DNA of 64,000 nucleotides from Leptasterias polaris (GCA_037783415.1 JAZGTN010000192.1:1984001-2048000); one strand, 5' to 3'. Counted from the first letter of the stretch, positions 23,492-34,799 are shown. Numbers and translations: made by a program. The notes: generated by a model not told the origin, from the letters alone.

Positions 23492-23565
23492 ACACGCTAA
23501 TGCAACACACGATTACTGTGATGCTGATGAATCAGGTGTGGAAGATAATCCATTTAAATTATTAG
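23492..23565 (+). CDS. Weak candidate exon, unidentified
   Basis: The acceptor TTGCTCTATTATAG and donor TTAG|GTGAGT enclose 74 nt with one open frame (HANATHDYCDADESGVEDNP then FKLL). The acidic composition is plausible for protein, but 24 open codons are easily found by chance in this much DNA. Its phase does not join directly to the exon at 33217. Confidence 0.2.
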
Positions 23566-24940
23566 GTGAGTGATGGGAGTTGTTGTTAAATTCAAACAAA
23601 CTGAGAACTTCTTCAAAGACAGGTACGCACTTTTTTTGCAGGACGCCAACAGGTTTTCCAATAAAATAATTGTCATACTATTAGTACCATTTGTTATCGT
23701 CAAGACGTGGATGTATTAATAAAAGTAATTTTATGAAAACAAAAATGTTTAGTAGTGATTTGCAGGGTTTTTTCAATCAGTGAAAAACCGTATGAATATA
23801 AAATGAAAACCTTAAAATTAACATAATTAATTTCTTAAACTTTCGTGATAAACAAAATTGAACTGCTGTTATCTTATACAGATTTCTTAACAAATCACCA
23901 TTTCCCCGTAAACAATACCTCAAAGATTCAAATAGTTTGCTAAAACCGTTTTCTGTTTTCAAAGGCATTTTTTTTATCTCAATAGAGGGCGCTTTGTATT
24001 TGAGCTCTTCCTTTCGACAAAATCCCCGTTTATATACAACACTTATATGCAATACTAAATACCGTACTCATCCGTCAACATACGGTTTCTAACAGTTTAT
24101 ACAGTGTTTATAAACTAAAATCTGATTTTCAAAAAGTAAATAAACTAAAAAAAATGATGCCAAAATAAATGATTCATAATGCAATCATCAAATAAATAAA
24201 TAAATACCTTGGTGTATATAGAAACAAATTAATGTTATCATAATTATACAATGAAATGCAATGGTTTGGTGTAGCTCTCCATTTACCGGACTTTCAGCTC
24301 TCTAATCCTTTGCAATGAACAGGCACACGATCCACTGGGGGAACCGTACAGCAATCTTGAGAATTGCTAACAGTCTATTCAGCCTGATTAGACCGGCTAG
24401 TGAATTTGGAAGCGCAGACTGTACGGATTCTCTACTAAAATGTCACCACTGAAGGAAAAACAAATTATTTTGAAGGTATAATAGATCACAACAATCTCAT
24501 AAATGCATTACTAATACACTGACATGACAGCTGAACATTCGTGGGTTAAAACTGCATCAAGGTATGCTCACGTAAATCCCCTCCAGCTCGCAAGAGCCGT
24601 CAAAACCCAGAGAATTGCAAGGAGCGTAAATTCTAGACCATCTGCTTCAATAATCCCCGCAGTCATATATCGACGATTTGACTCGGGTGAGATTCGTGTA
24701 GCAAATACATTCCCCGGTGCAACACTCATTCATCGGCTTTACGCACGAAGTTGAAACTCGCAGATAATGTTGGCATCGCGTCGCCGTGCACGTTCGGGCA
24801 GTTGAAAGGTCATATATGTCATTTTAGTTCGCAACGGGGAACAAGTCCCTCCTGAATGTTCCAAAGAACACCGAAGCACTAGGTATTTATGAATAGGTGC
24901 TTCATACTACGTCGGTGGAGTGGATGTGAATCGTTTATCC
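23566..24940. other. Gene-free stretch, nothing recognised
   Basis: AAAT microsatellite at 24188-24207; AGAGGGCG word at 23984-23991. A 76-codon open frame at 24524-24754 has no motifs or splice context. Confidence 0.45.
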
Positions 24941-25040
24941 CAATGGGCCCTCTGACGTCACTGCGAAACCAAATAATTCTGCCCGGTGTGTGCACTCATC
25001 GCGTTTTGGATTATGAGTGACGTCATGGGTCAAATTGCCT
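24941..25040. repeat. Paired inverted TGACGTCACT sites, possible short MITE
   Basis: TGACGTCA occurs at 24953-24960 and 25018-25025. Read inward from each side, both continue as TGACGTCACT followed some bases later by CCAAA, so the unit has imperfect inverse ends about 73 bp apart. It lies 3' of the RING-NHL gene. Confidence 0.45.
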
Positions 25041-25143
25041 TAAAGCTCACACCTTAACCAAGTAATGCAAAACGAGAACTTTGCTCGTGCCGCTGGGAAG
25101 ATTCCAATAGAGGGCGGTTTAGATGTTGGATGTTAACAAGCGG

Positions 25144-25149
25144 TTTATT
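25144..25149 (-). terminator. Polyadenylation signal AATAAA of the RING-NHL gene
   Basis: AATAAA on the minus strand (TTTATT on plus), about 80 bases past the TGA at 25229-25231, a normal distance for a short 3' UTR. Confidence 0.5.
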
Positions 25150-25228
25150 GTGTTGATGTACCTGTTGAGTGGCCACGTATAAGAGGATGTAAGGAATGGT
25201 AATTTATCAACTTGCAGAGCGCCAAATT

Positions 25229-26374
25229 TCAAAAGGAGAAGAACTTAATACAGTGGTTCCCCGCATCCGCTACGGCGATTTTGCCATCCCCAGCAATGGC
25301 TATGCTCTCTGGGTGCCGAAGATCATCGATTGGGTCATCGATTCGACGAATGAACTGGCCGTTGATGTCAAACATCAGCAGGCTGTGGTTACCAACATCT
25401 GCTACCATGATGTGACCTTCTCTGTCCACCGTCAGGCCGTTCGGGGAGCGAAACTCACCGTCCAGTTTACCGCGGACGCCGAACGCGCGCTCCAGCCTCC
25501 CGGACATTTCGAAGACATGGACGGTGCGGTTTGAGGTGTCCGTAACTACGATGTCGTCGTTCTTGGTGACGGCGATATGTTTGGGGTGTCGGAAGGCGTT
25601 CTCTGCCGTCCCGTAGCGTCCGAGTAGCCGGAGTGGGGTGCCGTAGCGGTCGTATGTCCGCACAATACGCGCGTAGACGTCCACTACATGGATGTGGCCA
25701 TCGCTCGTTACGGCAGCACCACCTGGCATACCAAGGTCGTGTTTCCCGACTTGTCGTAGCACCCTGCCCTGGAAATCGCACACCAACACCTGTTTGTTGT
25801 TTATGTCCGAGATGACCAGTCTCTCGCTTGCGTCCATGCTTAGATGCCTTGTGATGTTCACAAACGTCGGAGTGAATTTTTTGCTCAAGTTCTTCACTAC
25901 GAGTTTTCGGAGAAACTTCCCATCCATATCGAACACCTGGATTCGGTTTTTGCAGTCTGCAACGAATACTTGTTCAGTGTCGATACTTACAGACACACCA
26001 AGGGGTTTGTACAACTGTCCCTCTGCGTTTCCTTTCACCCCGAATTGGTGGACAAGTCCCACGAGTATCGACGATACCGAGTCATTGGTCTCAACCTTCC
26101 GATCCAAGTATTCCATGATCGATACCACAAGCATGCTGTCTGGTAGAGTCTGGATTCCACCTGCTGGAACGGGGACAGAATCCCTGCATACTGGACATTG
26201 GAGGCTCTTTCCCCGGATGGGGCGAGCGTTGTACCACTTGAAGAGACACCTGGAGCAGAAGGTGTGCTGACATGGCAGCTGTTTGGGCTTCAGGTAGCGT
26301 CCTAAGCACAATGCACACGTCAAGAAGACTTCTCGAAGTTCCGTTGACAGCTCCAATGCACTGCAAGTAGTCAT
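25229..26374 (-). CDS. RING-NHL protein, malin (NHLRC1)-like E3 ubiquitin ligase
   Basis: A 381-residue intronless frame. Residues 20-63 form a canonical C3HC4 RING (C20, C23, C35, H37, C40, C43, C60, C63; LPCQHTFCSRC and CPVC are diagnostic), so an E2-recruiting ubiquitin ligase is expected. After a linker, residues 107-381 hold NHL repeats, with blades recognised by GxF..P.GV.V....VFVAD...RIQVFD-type spacing (about 107-150, 205-243, 250-290, 297-337, 341-381, plus a degenerate blade near 160-203), consistent with a beta-propeller that binds substrate or RNA. There is no B-box or coiled coil, and size and layout match malin rather than full TRIM-NHL proteins such as TRIM71. The start was put at 26374 because the RING follows at normal distance; the frame is open further upstream, but TTGTCTATCTGTAG just before it looks like an acceptor for a 5' UTR exon. 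The family is expanded in echinoderms (known), so orthology to malin is unproven. Confidence 0.92.
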   Translation of the reverse strand: MTTCSALELSTELREVFLTCALCLGRYLKPKQLPCQHTFCSRCLFKWYNARPIRGKSLQCPVCRDSVPVPAGGIQTLPDSMLVVSIMEYLDRKVETNDSVSSILVGLVHQFGVKGNAEGQLYKPLGVSVSIDTEQVFVADCKNRIQVFDMDGKFLRKLVVKNLSKKFTPTFVNITRHLSMDASERLVISDINNKQVLVCDFQGRVLRQVGKHDLGMPGGAAVTSDGHIHVVDVYARIVRTYDRYGTPLRLLGRYGTAENAFRHPKHIAVTKNDDIVVTDTSNRTVHVFEMSGRLERAFGVRGKLDGEFRSPNGLTVDREGHIMVADVGNHSLLMFDINGQFIRRIDDPIDDLRHPESIAIAGDGKIAVADAGNHCIKFFSF

Positions 26375-26618
26375 CGTTGCGCCCCTACAGATAGACAAAA
26401 CAAAAATCAATATTTTCTGCTTAAATATGTAACTATAAAAACACCTGTTGTAGTCTCCCATTATACATTCGTGTGTTGCAGCAACTTGAGTTCGTGCAGT
26501 TTTTATCTCTCCTAGCACCGGCACAACACCCAACCCTATAAAAACCCCGGGACAGTATGGTAACAAATAAAATTAAAAATTTACTCGGATTTTATGTCAG
26601 TTTTTATTCCAATTTCTT
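26375..26618 (-). promoter_or_regulatory. 5' flank or leader of the RING-NHL gene
   Basis: Contains the probable acceptor ending at 26385-26386 (minus strand) and AT-rich sequence up to the minisatellite. No TATA box is obvious. If the acceptor is used, the promoter lies beyond the minisatellite, and the array would be intronic. Confidence 0.35.
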
Positions 26619-26940
26619 TGTCATTTTGACCCAGACTCCTGGTCATTTTGACCCAGTTTCCGGGTCATTATGAGCCAGTTTCCGGGTCATTTTGACCCAG
26701 TTTCCGGGTCATTATGACCAAGTTTCCGGGTCATTTTGACCCAGTTTCCGGGTCATTTTGACCCAGATTCCGGGTCATTTTGACCCAGATTCCGGGTCAT
26801 TATGACACAGTTTCCGGGTCATTATGACACAGTTTCCGGGTCATTATGACACAGTTTCCGGGTCATTAAGACCCAGAAATGGGTCAATCCTCACGGGACC
26901 CAGATACGGGTCAAATATGTAGCGGAACTTTTTGGAGTGT
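26619..26940 (+). repeat. 22-bp minisatellite of GGTCAnnnTGACC palindromes inside a decayed element
   Basis: About 12 head-to-tail units of GGTCATTTTGACCCAGTTTC+CG from 26619 to 26880. Six units (starting 26641, 26685, 26707, 26729, 26751, 26773) contain a perfect GGTCAnnnTGACC. Three consecutive units (26795, 26817, 26839) share the TGACA variant, which shows local unit amplification. The right flank CGGGTCAAAT then AACTTTTTGGAGTG resembles the end of the elements at 43405, 44374 and 49188, so the array probably grew inside such an element. Confidence 0.92.
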
Positions 26941-29127
26941 AATTCAAAGCGAACAAAATGGTTCTTCAAACCATCGTAAGTTTAGTGTTTTGATTGGCAA
27001 TTTCTTAAGCGATTTTACATTATAAAGTGTCTTGAGCGACCGTCTGAATTTTAAGTCGGCAAACATTTTATCTCTGCGCTTTGAAGATGTACAACTTATA
27101 CCTTTTTGTGACTATTTAAAAAAGTACAGTGCAGACAATCTTTGGTTCTGCACTTTATGTTGAGTTTTCCTTTGAATGAATATGAGCCGGGGAGATCACG
27201 GTGAAACCACTGTACGGCTGAGTTTATTTGCAAAGGGTTAATAATAGCTCAGTCGGGATTCAATCAATGGACCCGGGGGGGATCTGATGTTATTAAATGT
27301 GAAAGTTTATTGCTTTTACCGCGTTTGCACTTGATATTTTCGTTATACAACAATGCGGGAATGGAGCCGTCTGCCGCGAGAGAGCCGTGCCAGGATGCAG
27401 TCTGGCCGAATTGTGAGCCACACGGCAACAGTGTAATGTTAACGGTATCACATACACATTTTTGCCCCCTTGATATTGGGTTAATTGACCGGGGCAGCCT
27501 GTGCTGTAATAAACCCTGGGCATGTTCACCACACGGTAAAAGCGTTGTTGCAGCGTTGCACAAAGGTGTTTCGACTCGGTGCACTTTTCTGCAGGATCGA
27601 TTGGGAATCCATAGCCCTTGTTAGATTAAAGGCTGTGCACGAACGCGGATCCTTTACACACACGCACCGGTGTGATCCGGATCATTAGCCGTATCACCCC
27701 CATGGGCCGCACCAGGTGTACGCCAAAGCTACCCATCCCGTAATCAGATCATGGTATGCACCAGACTACTCAGTAGTCGGGGCCCCGTGTGGCGTAGCCA
27801 GGGTGTCTTCAAAATCATGGGATTCTGCCGGTGGGAAAAAGCAATTAACGGAACGTGGTGGATAGATACACCGATGAATACATGAGCTTGATCAGTTCTG
27901 CTTTTAACTTGCCTTCCCCAGGGGGTGGGACGGTTTGGAGTAAAACAAAGTCTCCCCTTTGACGAGGCCGTAATTGCGATTTTCTCAGGATGGCATAATG
28001 GTTTTTAATGGATAACGAAACAGCTCCCTGCAGGGGTCTTGGTTTTGAAATAAAGCCACAACGATGCGTGTACATAAGTCCTGGAACACTACTTTCATTT
28101 CAATATTAAAGCGGTATTAGTTGGATTCTTTTCCTGAAACAGAATACTGGAATTATACGGAGGCAATTGACGCTTTTTGCATCAGTTTCTGCCCCCATTC
28201 CCTTGCAAAATATTGCTAAAGACTTAATAGATTTCCCAATGGAAGAGCAAAATGAAGATGGCCTTGTCCTGTCAAAGATGAAGTTTCAGACCTGCAGATG
28301 TAAATACATATTAACAAAGAAATGTTTCACCACGTTCGAAAAACCGTATGGACTAGGCCTAAATATTGCAGAAGTATTTTATGTATGTGGAGACCCCCGA
28401 CGAAAGTGTCAATCATGCCCCGTCATGTTTACCCAAAGTTTTTTTTTTCAAAAATGAAAGCAATCATGCACATTTTGGATATGGTTTTCACTTCAAATTC
28501 ATAACTTGAAATTAACGACGAGCCGAATTTTAATGGGATCTGAATATTTGTGTTGCGAGATGCACATTCATACCAAGATCTGTGGCTGCTATACTGCCGG
28601 GAAACTGTGTTTCGCACACACCTCTGCAGGGAAAAAAAAATCCATAGTAAGATGCCTTACTCGACGTGGCATTAAAGATCCCGTGTACGTTTTTGGGTGG
28701 GGCGGATTGCAAAAAATGGTTCCCGTCGATCAAGTCAGAATGACACGAGGTAACAGATTGAGGAAACGCACCGGCGCAGCGGCCCACGTGTCCTCACCAG
28801 TTATCCGTTTCATTGTTACCCTTGTTACAACAGGCAGCGTCTGTCTGTCCTAATGTTGTGTAATGTATGGGTGTTGTCAGGCGCATTTGAATAAATCAAC
28901 TTGTGTTTTCATATTGCTTGAACACTTTTTAGTGTGTGGTTCCCAGCTAGGCAAATGAGTGTGTACAAAGATTGTTATCACCAAGAAGCCAGATACCATA
29001 ATGGAACCATTATTAATGTCCCGTTTGTAATTTATGTGCACAGCTTAAAGCACATGTGTAACAATGGCAAGTGTCAAAGACCAGTATCCACACCTGATGT
29101 GACCCAAAATTTACATGAAATAACAAA
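26941..29127. other. Gene-free stretch, partly GC-rich
   Basis: 27260-27700 is richer in GC with several overlapping open frames of about 70-105 codons on both strands but no motifs or convincing splice sites. 27786-27802 has the GTGTGGCGTAGCCAGG repeat word. 28506-28850 has a 115-codon frame without recognisable features. No gene is claimed. Confidence 0.4.
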
Positions 29128-29405
29128 CCTGTGAAAGTTTAAGCTCAATCAGATATTGGAGTCACAAGAAAAGAAGTGGGGGAAAAAAAACCTTGAATTA
29201 TTTCACTGTTTTCAAACATTGAGTTTTCAACTTGCAAGATCAAAACTATTTTTAAAAAACTAATTTTTGAATTTTTTGTATAGCAGTTAAGTAAAGATAT
29301 TTCGAAGGGAGTTTCCCACCCTGACCATCTTTATACCATGTACGTTGTGTGCAAATCTGTGAACATTTATATTTTTACTCATACCAATGTTATGCAAACC
29401 CTTTA
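29128..29405 (+). repeat. Dispersed repeat of the GAAAGTTTAAGCTCAATC type, copy 1
   Basis: Starts GTGAAAGTTTAAGCTCAATC, then ATTGGAGTCACAAGAAAAGA, and ends near GTGAACATTT...CTCATACC...AACCCTTTA. Copy 2 at 31612-31880 shares GGAGTC.GGAGAAAA..GTGG and the CTTTA end. I recall similar dispersed units in echinoderm DNA (not checked). Confidence 0.5.
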
Positions 29406-31238
29406 ACACGTAGGCTAATTTTAAGGTAAGCGCTTCGTCGTTGCTTGCAAGCGTTTTGTGAATCGTGTTTCATTGGGCCTTCCATGTCAGATTTATGAAC
29501 CTTTGGTGAGACAGGAGAACTCATTACATCGCTTTCAACTTTCGCTCGATGTAGGCCTAAATTCAAGAAAACTGGGGTCGTGGTACCCGGTTAGGGGGAG
29601 GGACAGAGAATAAGATACTGAATTGTGTGTACCCCGTCCTCGTTTCACAACAGTCTACGCCAATTGGTGCCTTATCGTGCCTTTAAGTGACGGCGTTTTA
29701 GGTCTGGTTCCTGATCATCCCAAATCAGGTGCTTCTACATAAGTAAATATTGACGTTTCCATTCGAGGTACAAACCCATGCCGTTTTGCTCAGTTTAACT
29801 GCTGCTTTTTCATCCCTCTTCACTTCTATTTGTTTGCGTTTGAACCTGTCTGATCGACCGGCGACGTACGTCAGCCAAGTGTAAAAAAAGGGGGAACAAC
29901 AGAAGAAGAGAGACAGAGAAAAAAAACCCTGTCGCGTGCTATCGGATCAGCGTACCTCCATCGATTCACAGGTTATCAAGTACGATTAGAGTTGACATGT
30001 GAGTAAACCATGCGTGGGGGGACAATCATCTAAAGAACGGTCACTGCTAAGAGGTCCGTAGTTCAACCCCATGAAATAGATCACCCAGATAGATGGGCAC
30101 CGACAATGCCTAATTAATTCCGTCTGTACACGACTCTCCCACGCATTAAACATGAATGTACTCTGAGGTGGGCTGAATTAGAGAACGAATCCATTCTGAG
30201 ATTGAAATGAATCAATTTTGATACCGCCGTGATCACGGCGAAGTATTGCATGCTGATGAGTTACCTCCCCGATCCAAAACAGTCAAGTGTGCTTAAACTC
30301 ACCGCATCAGTCGCGCGTCTCTTGTGGGGTGTTTCCCTGGCTAAGGTTTCGTTGGAGGTGGATTTAACTTGCCAGAGAAACTGGCCAAGGAGTATTATGA
30401 AGAGATCTAAGTTAAATACCAGGCGGGTAGCTCGAGTCGGATTACCCTATCAAAAAACCAAACCCTCTCTTGATACGAAATTATAACCGGGAAAAGGGTA
30501 ATGACGGGGGAGCAAATCGAAAACAACAAGCTTAAATAACTTGTTAAATAGTCATACACAAAAACGTGTCATCATAAGTGTATTATAGTTTATTGTACTA
30601 TTGAGGCTTTTGACTTTCTGGCTAATTTCAAACAAACTATGTTCACTTTCATTAGAAATGTTGAGAAAGTTTCATTCACATTTACAATTATTAATAATGT
30701 TATGTTCTCTTTTCATAAATCCAATTTAGAGTTTTCTTTTGATATTTTTGAATTAAGTTTCTGTTTTGTGCAAACTTTGTTACTTTCTTGTCTTCCAAGT
30801 CCGTTTTATAATATAAGGCAGTCAAGACTACAATAATCAATTTATTTCCAGACTGTGTAATCAAGTATACATTGAGCCATCGAGGCGCACTGGATTCTAT
30901 ACCCGTTACGCCTTTTTCATTCATTTGATTTCATTGGCAATACATTCCGAGATGTTGACTGTGCATCAATGTGAATTAGGCTCACGGAGTAATACATTTG
31001 TTATTCTATATATTTTAAGTAAGTTACCGGTTCTGTGTTTGCCAATTTGTCAACTCCAGTCAACTTGATTTAACAGAATTGTTCATGTTATATTAATTCA
31101 CTCTATTAATTCTTAAGTCACTCTCATATTGAAATGAAATCAAGTGCATGAAGATTGAAAAATGAATGTGAATAACGTGTAATGGCTTATAAACATGACA
31201 TGAATACATGACGTTTTGTATATATAGACCCACAAGTA
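29406..31238. other. Gene-free stretch, nothing recognised
   Basis: Purine-rich patch 29885-29928. A weak tRNA B-box-like GTAGTTCAACCCC at 30058-30070 without a matching A box. No supported exon. Confidence 0.45.
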
Positions 31239-31345
31239 ATAAACCACAAGGGAAACTGACTGTGTAAATTATAAATAATTTGGGGTTGAAATGAACAGAG
31301 AAAAGTTGACTAGAGTGGGACATGATTCCTAAATTTTTTATTAGA
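31239..31345 (-). mobile_element. SINE tail fragment (same family as 17696-17885)
   Basis: On the minus strand, CCCACTCTAGTCAACTTTTC, TCTGTTCATTTCAACCCCAA, ATTATTTATAATTTACACAG and TCAGTTTCCCTTGTGGTTTA follow the order expected for the tail of the tRNA-type SINE. The tRNA-like head is missing or unrecognisable. Confidence 0.55.
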
Positions 31346-31611
31346 CCCCCGTACTGACGACGCCACGGTTTTAATTGCATTGCTAAAGTGCCGAGTGTCC
31401 TGCATTTCCGATAGTTGTGCAGAGACACAATGATTTCCCAATCTTCTGCAAACTGGCAAACACACTCTGAAGTCATCAGTACGAAGGTCTATTGCCTCTA
31501 CATTTTCTGTAAATTGCTACTGTCTGGAGCATGCCGGTGTCGTTTTTATGTCTGTTTGACAGAACATATATACTGCGAACCATGTAACCACGTGCAATAA
31601 AATCATTTGGG

Positions 31612-31880
31612 AGTGATCCGTTGTATTATAGGAGTCAGGAGAAAACAGTGGAAAACCATGCACAATTTTCAGCATTCAAACACATTGTCCCTAATGTTGG
31701 TAGTAACAACCGAAATCAGCTGGTTTTTAAAAATAGATTTTCAGTTACAGATTTGTCGAATATGACTTCATTTCAGAGGAAATTTTTTCACAAAAAACAC
31801 TTTTTTTGGTACTTCATAATTAGTGAGCAGCTTTCAGACCAAACTGAATACTGTATGCTTAATACCTTTAAAATGTCATT
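31612..31880 (+). repeat. Dispersed repeat, GGAGTCAGGAGAAAACAGTGG type, copy 2
   Basis: Shares the GGAGTC..GAGAAAA...GTGGAAAACC start and the CTTTA end with 29128-29405. The 89-codon frame across it is not coding by any other sign. Confidence 0.45.
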
Positions 31881-33216
31881 GTTTCTCTAAAATTACATCA
31901 TTGAGCAGAGTCAATACTCAGGGTTGCAAATATAAACTATGTTTTACACACGTCCTTTAATATTTGTAGTTAATTAAGATCCGTGGTCGTCAGGAGAGGC
32001 TGGAGGCACGATACCACGGAGGCCCGGGTCTGTAGGACATAATTGAAATTGATTGGGCGAATTCGAAGCTATTGCCGTGTTACTTATTCTCCGCACGAAC
32101 CCGATGAGTCTGCCGATTAGACACCCCCCTCGAAAAAATCCTAACAATCGGAACATATAAAAATGCTGCCCAGAGGGGCAACTCTCTCCACGAACAAAGC
32201 GGAGACCTAAACAAATTTCGACCCACGAGAACGCAGAAAAGGGCTCATTTCTGCCATTAAGAAATCTGGGATTGTTTTCCCTCTTTATTATCTCGAAAAA
32301 GAATCGCAGTGGGGTACAATATCACCTGAATTGCCGCCAAGTGAATTAACAACATTCCCATGAAGATATTTAACAGCGCCTGAAGGGAGCCGCATATTAA
32401 ACCTATAAAGTGGAGAAAACAATTCCACAAACGGACTTAATTTAGTAGAGAAATCCGAATCAATAAAATAAATTTTTTCTTCTTTTAAGCCTGTCTGAGT
32501 TCAACGTCTGAAACGTGCAGAACCTAAAGCGATTCGATACATGGAGAACGTATTATTAATCAAGTCGTTGGCGCAACCTCGACCCCCGGCTAACTATTAT
32601 ACGAGCCCAGACCCGCGTTCACCTTTACACTGCAATTTCAGACAAAGGCCATAAAAGGTTGTATCCGGGCGATGCACCTTCAGCAGAAAATGTGTTTCGA
32701 ATGTGATATTTTTATTTTCCCATCAGTGACACACCCATTTCTCTGGGTCCTGTCTTGGCGGTATCTGCAATGTAAACTTAACCAAGGTTGAAGGTGTGAA
32801 ACTGATTGTTCGCATGAATTAAGAGTTGGATCTATAGTGCTTTAAAAAAAAAAAAAAAAAAAAAATAATAAAAATCTAAAACAGCACCAGGTCTCCCCCG
32901 GAAAACCGTGCCCCAACCCCCAGGAACTCCATCCAAATGCCAATAAATATATATGTATTTGTCTTATACTCAGTCAAAAATGTTTTCTCAGCCCCTGGAG
33001 CATTTTAATTGACTTTAACCATTGTTCAAGTTTGCCAACCTTTTCAAAGATCCGAGATCAGGCAGAATTAAAGAGGGTCTCCGGGTCAAATTAAGTTTTG
33101 CCATGCACTAATTTTTCAATAGATATAGAGTAATTATGAAAGTAAGGAAAACAAGTAAGTCTCTTTTACCTCGCGTTTAATGGTGTAAAATATCATTTCA
33201 TTTGATACTCTTTCAG
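31881..33216. other. Gene-free stretch, mostly single-copy looking
   Basis: 31980-32700 is complex sequence without obvious repeat words. It could be intronic or regulatory, but this is only an impression. A22 tract at 32844-32865. Confidence 0.4.
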
Positions 33217-33289
33217 AGCGAAATTGAACGTGACCTCATTGGATATCACCAACCACCAGTGAGTCAACACCAACTGACCCACATGCAAG
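33217..33289 (+). CDS. Candidate internal exon, protein not identified
   Basis: A strong acceptor (TTTGATACTCTTTCAG) and near-consensus donor (CAAG|GTAAGTTC) enclose 73 nt. Only one frame is open, SEIERDLIGYHQPPVSQHQL then THMQ, with one base left for a split codon; the other two frames are stopped. The Q/H/P-rich residues look like a low-complexity part of a regulatory protein, but I do not recognise it. No neighbouring exon was found within several kb on either side, so introns would be long. Confidence 0.4.
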
Positions 33290-34589
33290 GTAAGTTCACT
33301 TTATGAGTTAAGGAAGTCGGGCAAACGTTTTCGCTTGGGCAAACTCTGTGATTGGCCACAACCTTGTTATTAGAAGGTTGGACCGAAGTTTCCACCTTTA
33401 CGGGTACAAAACAACTATTGAACCTTTGATGTTACTGTTTTTACCCAATCCAGTCAAGTTATACTGTAATTAATTTACTGTAAGTATTTACGTGTTTTCA
33501 AATTAGTCCATGCCCGGGGGCTCAGCCCGGGTGGTATACTCGGGTAACACCGGGTGAGCCATTCGATCACACCACTGTAGTTCTGTGCCACGCTCGTCAG
33601 CGGAGTCGTGACAACTTGTACACGGCTGTCGAAGTACACTTTCGAATGCGCAGACATGCGTGCAATGAACTTGACAGATGTCACAAGTTATTTACAGAGA
33701 TCATTTTCACGTTATTTGTCATTAAAGATGCATCCCCGTGTTTGAGCTGCAATATTAAAAAGTATGGATCTTCACGTGCGACTGATTTTCACAGAGTATT
33801 AAAAAAAGGTTGTCATTTTTACTTTTGAACCGAAACAAGCTGATGTTCTTTGAAACGGAATTCTAATGGCACGCACGCCCCCTTCTTAGATGGCCGGCCA
33901 CGCGGCAAAAGCGAAAATGTACGACTGAGTTATACGCACTCAACGATGCCATGACGAAATAGGCATGGCTGACCGGTGCCAATAAATAAATACAAATATG
34001 CAGTTTGAAACTGTCGTTCATCTCCGTTTTGTTTTTCTTCGTTCAATATCTTTTTTATTTCAAATGAAAACATCTTTGGCATACTTCCTCGACCCCAGTA
34101 AACTAGCTCGGGCTATGTTTCTTTAAATTACCTATATTCACCTTTCTTTGGTGACATTCCAGAGAAACACAATCACTAGTTATTGCAAGCCTCGTGACAT
34201 TTTGGTTAAAAATTGAGAGTGCCGACAGGTCGTGTCGGTTACTTCGTTTTGTTCATGGTTGGAGTGAGTTTTGACAATAAGTGTGGATACTTAACACATT
34301 ACACTGGCGTAGGGTTACCTACAACGGATCTCAAATTAACCTAGTTGTTTTTTCGAGATGTGGTTTGACAGGATAGGTTTTCCTGTGGAATAAGTACATT
34401 TCAGTGATATAACCGCGTGACTGTACGAGTCAGGTCAAGAAGTAACGTTGGCAACAGTGGTAAATTTCCGCTGTAATTTGTGAATCTGTAGTTTAAATTT
34501 CACTATAGACCGGGAGCCTCGCAGGTGGACTGGTTTGCTGTCCTAAATTGTTTGATTGTTTTATCCGGGATAAAGAAGACCGGGCACCA
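33290..34589. other. Gene-free stretch, nothing recognised
   Basis: Intronic if the exon at 33217 is real. No recognised repeat family apart from short AT-rich words. Confidence 0.4.
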
Positions 34590-34700
34590 CCTGTGGTCTA
34601 ACGAGATCTGCTCCAGCGTGCCAGATCGTGGGTTCTAACCCCACACGGCATGCCTGCTGGTTGTCCCTGAAGGACTTGGAAAGCTTTGTGTGTACAAGTA
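34590..34700 (+). mobile_element. tRNA-like SINE fragment, third type
   Basis: A B box GGTTCTAACCCC (34631-34642) is preceded by TGGTCTAACGAG, an A-box-like word, at 34593-34604. The following GGTTGTCCCTGAAGGACTTG could be a SINE body. It does not fold as a complete tRNA. Confidence 0.4.
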
Positions 34701-34799
34701 TGATATAATGTTGAAGGCAAACTGAAGACCTTTTTTGTTTATTTGAGATATTTCGCCATCAACTCTTCTTCACAGTTTTTTCCTGTATGACACTTGAAA

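Noticed and set aside
25692..26270. 192-codon plus-strand frame
   Set aside because: Antisense shadow of the RING-NHL coding region; the minus strand has a complete RING and NHL pattern.
26619..26880. CRISPR array
   Set aside because: 22-bp units are contiguous with no unique spacers, and the genome is eukaryotic.
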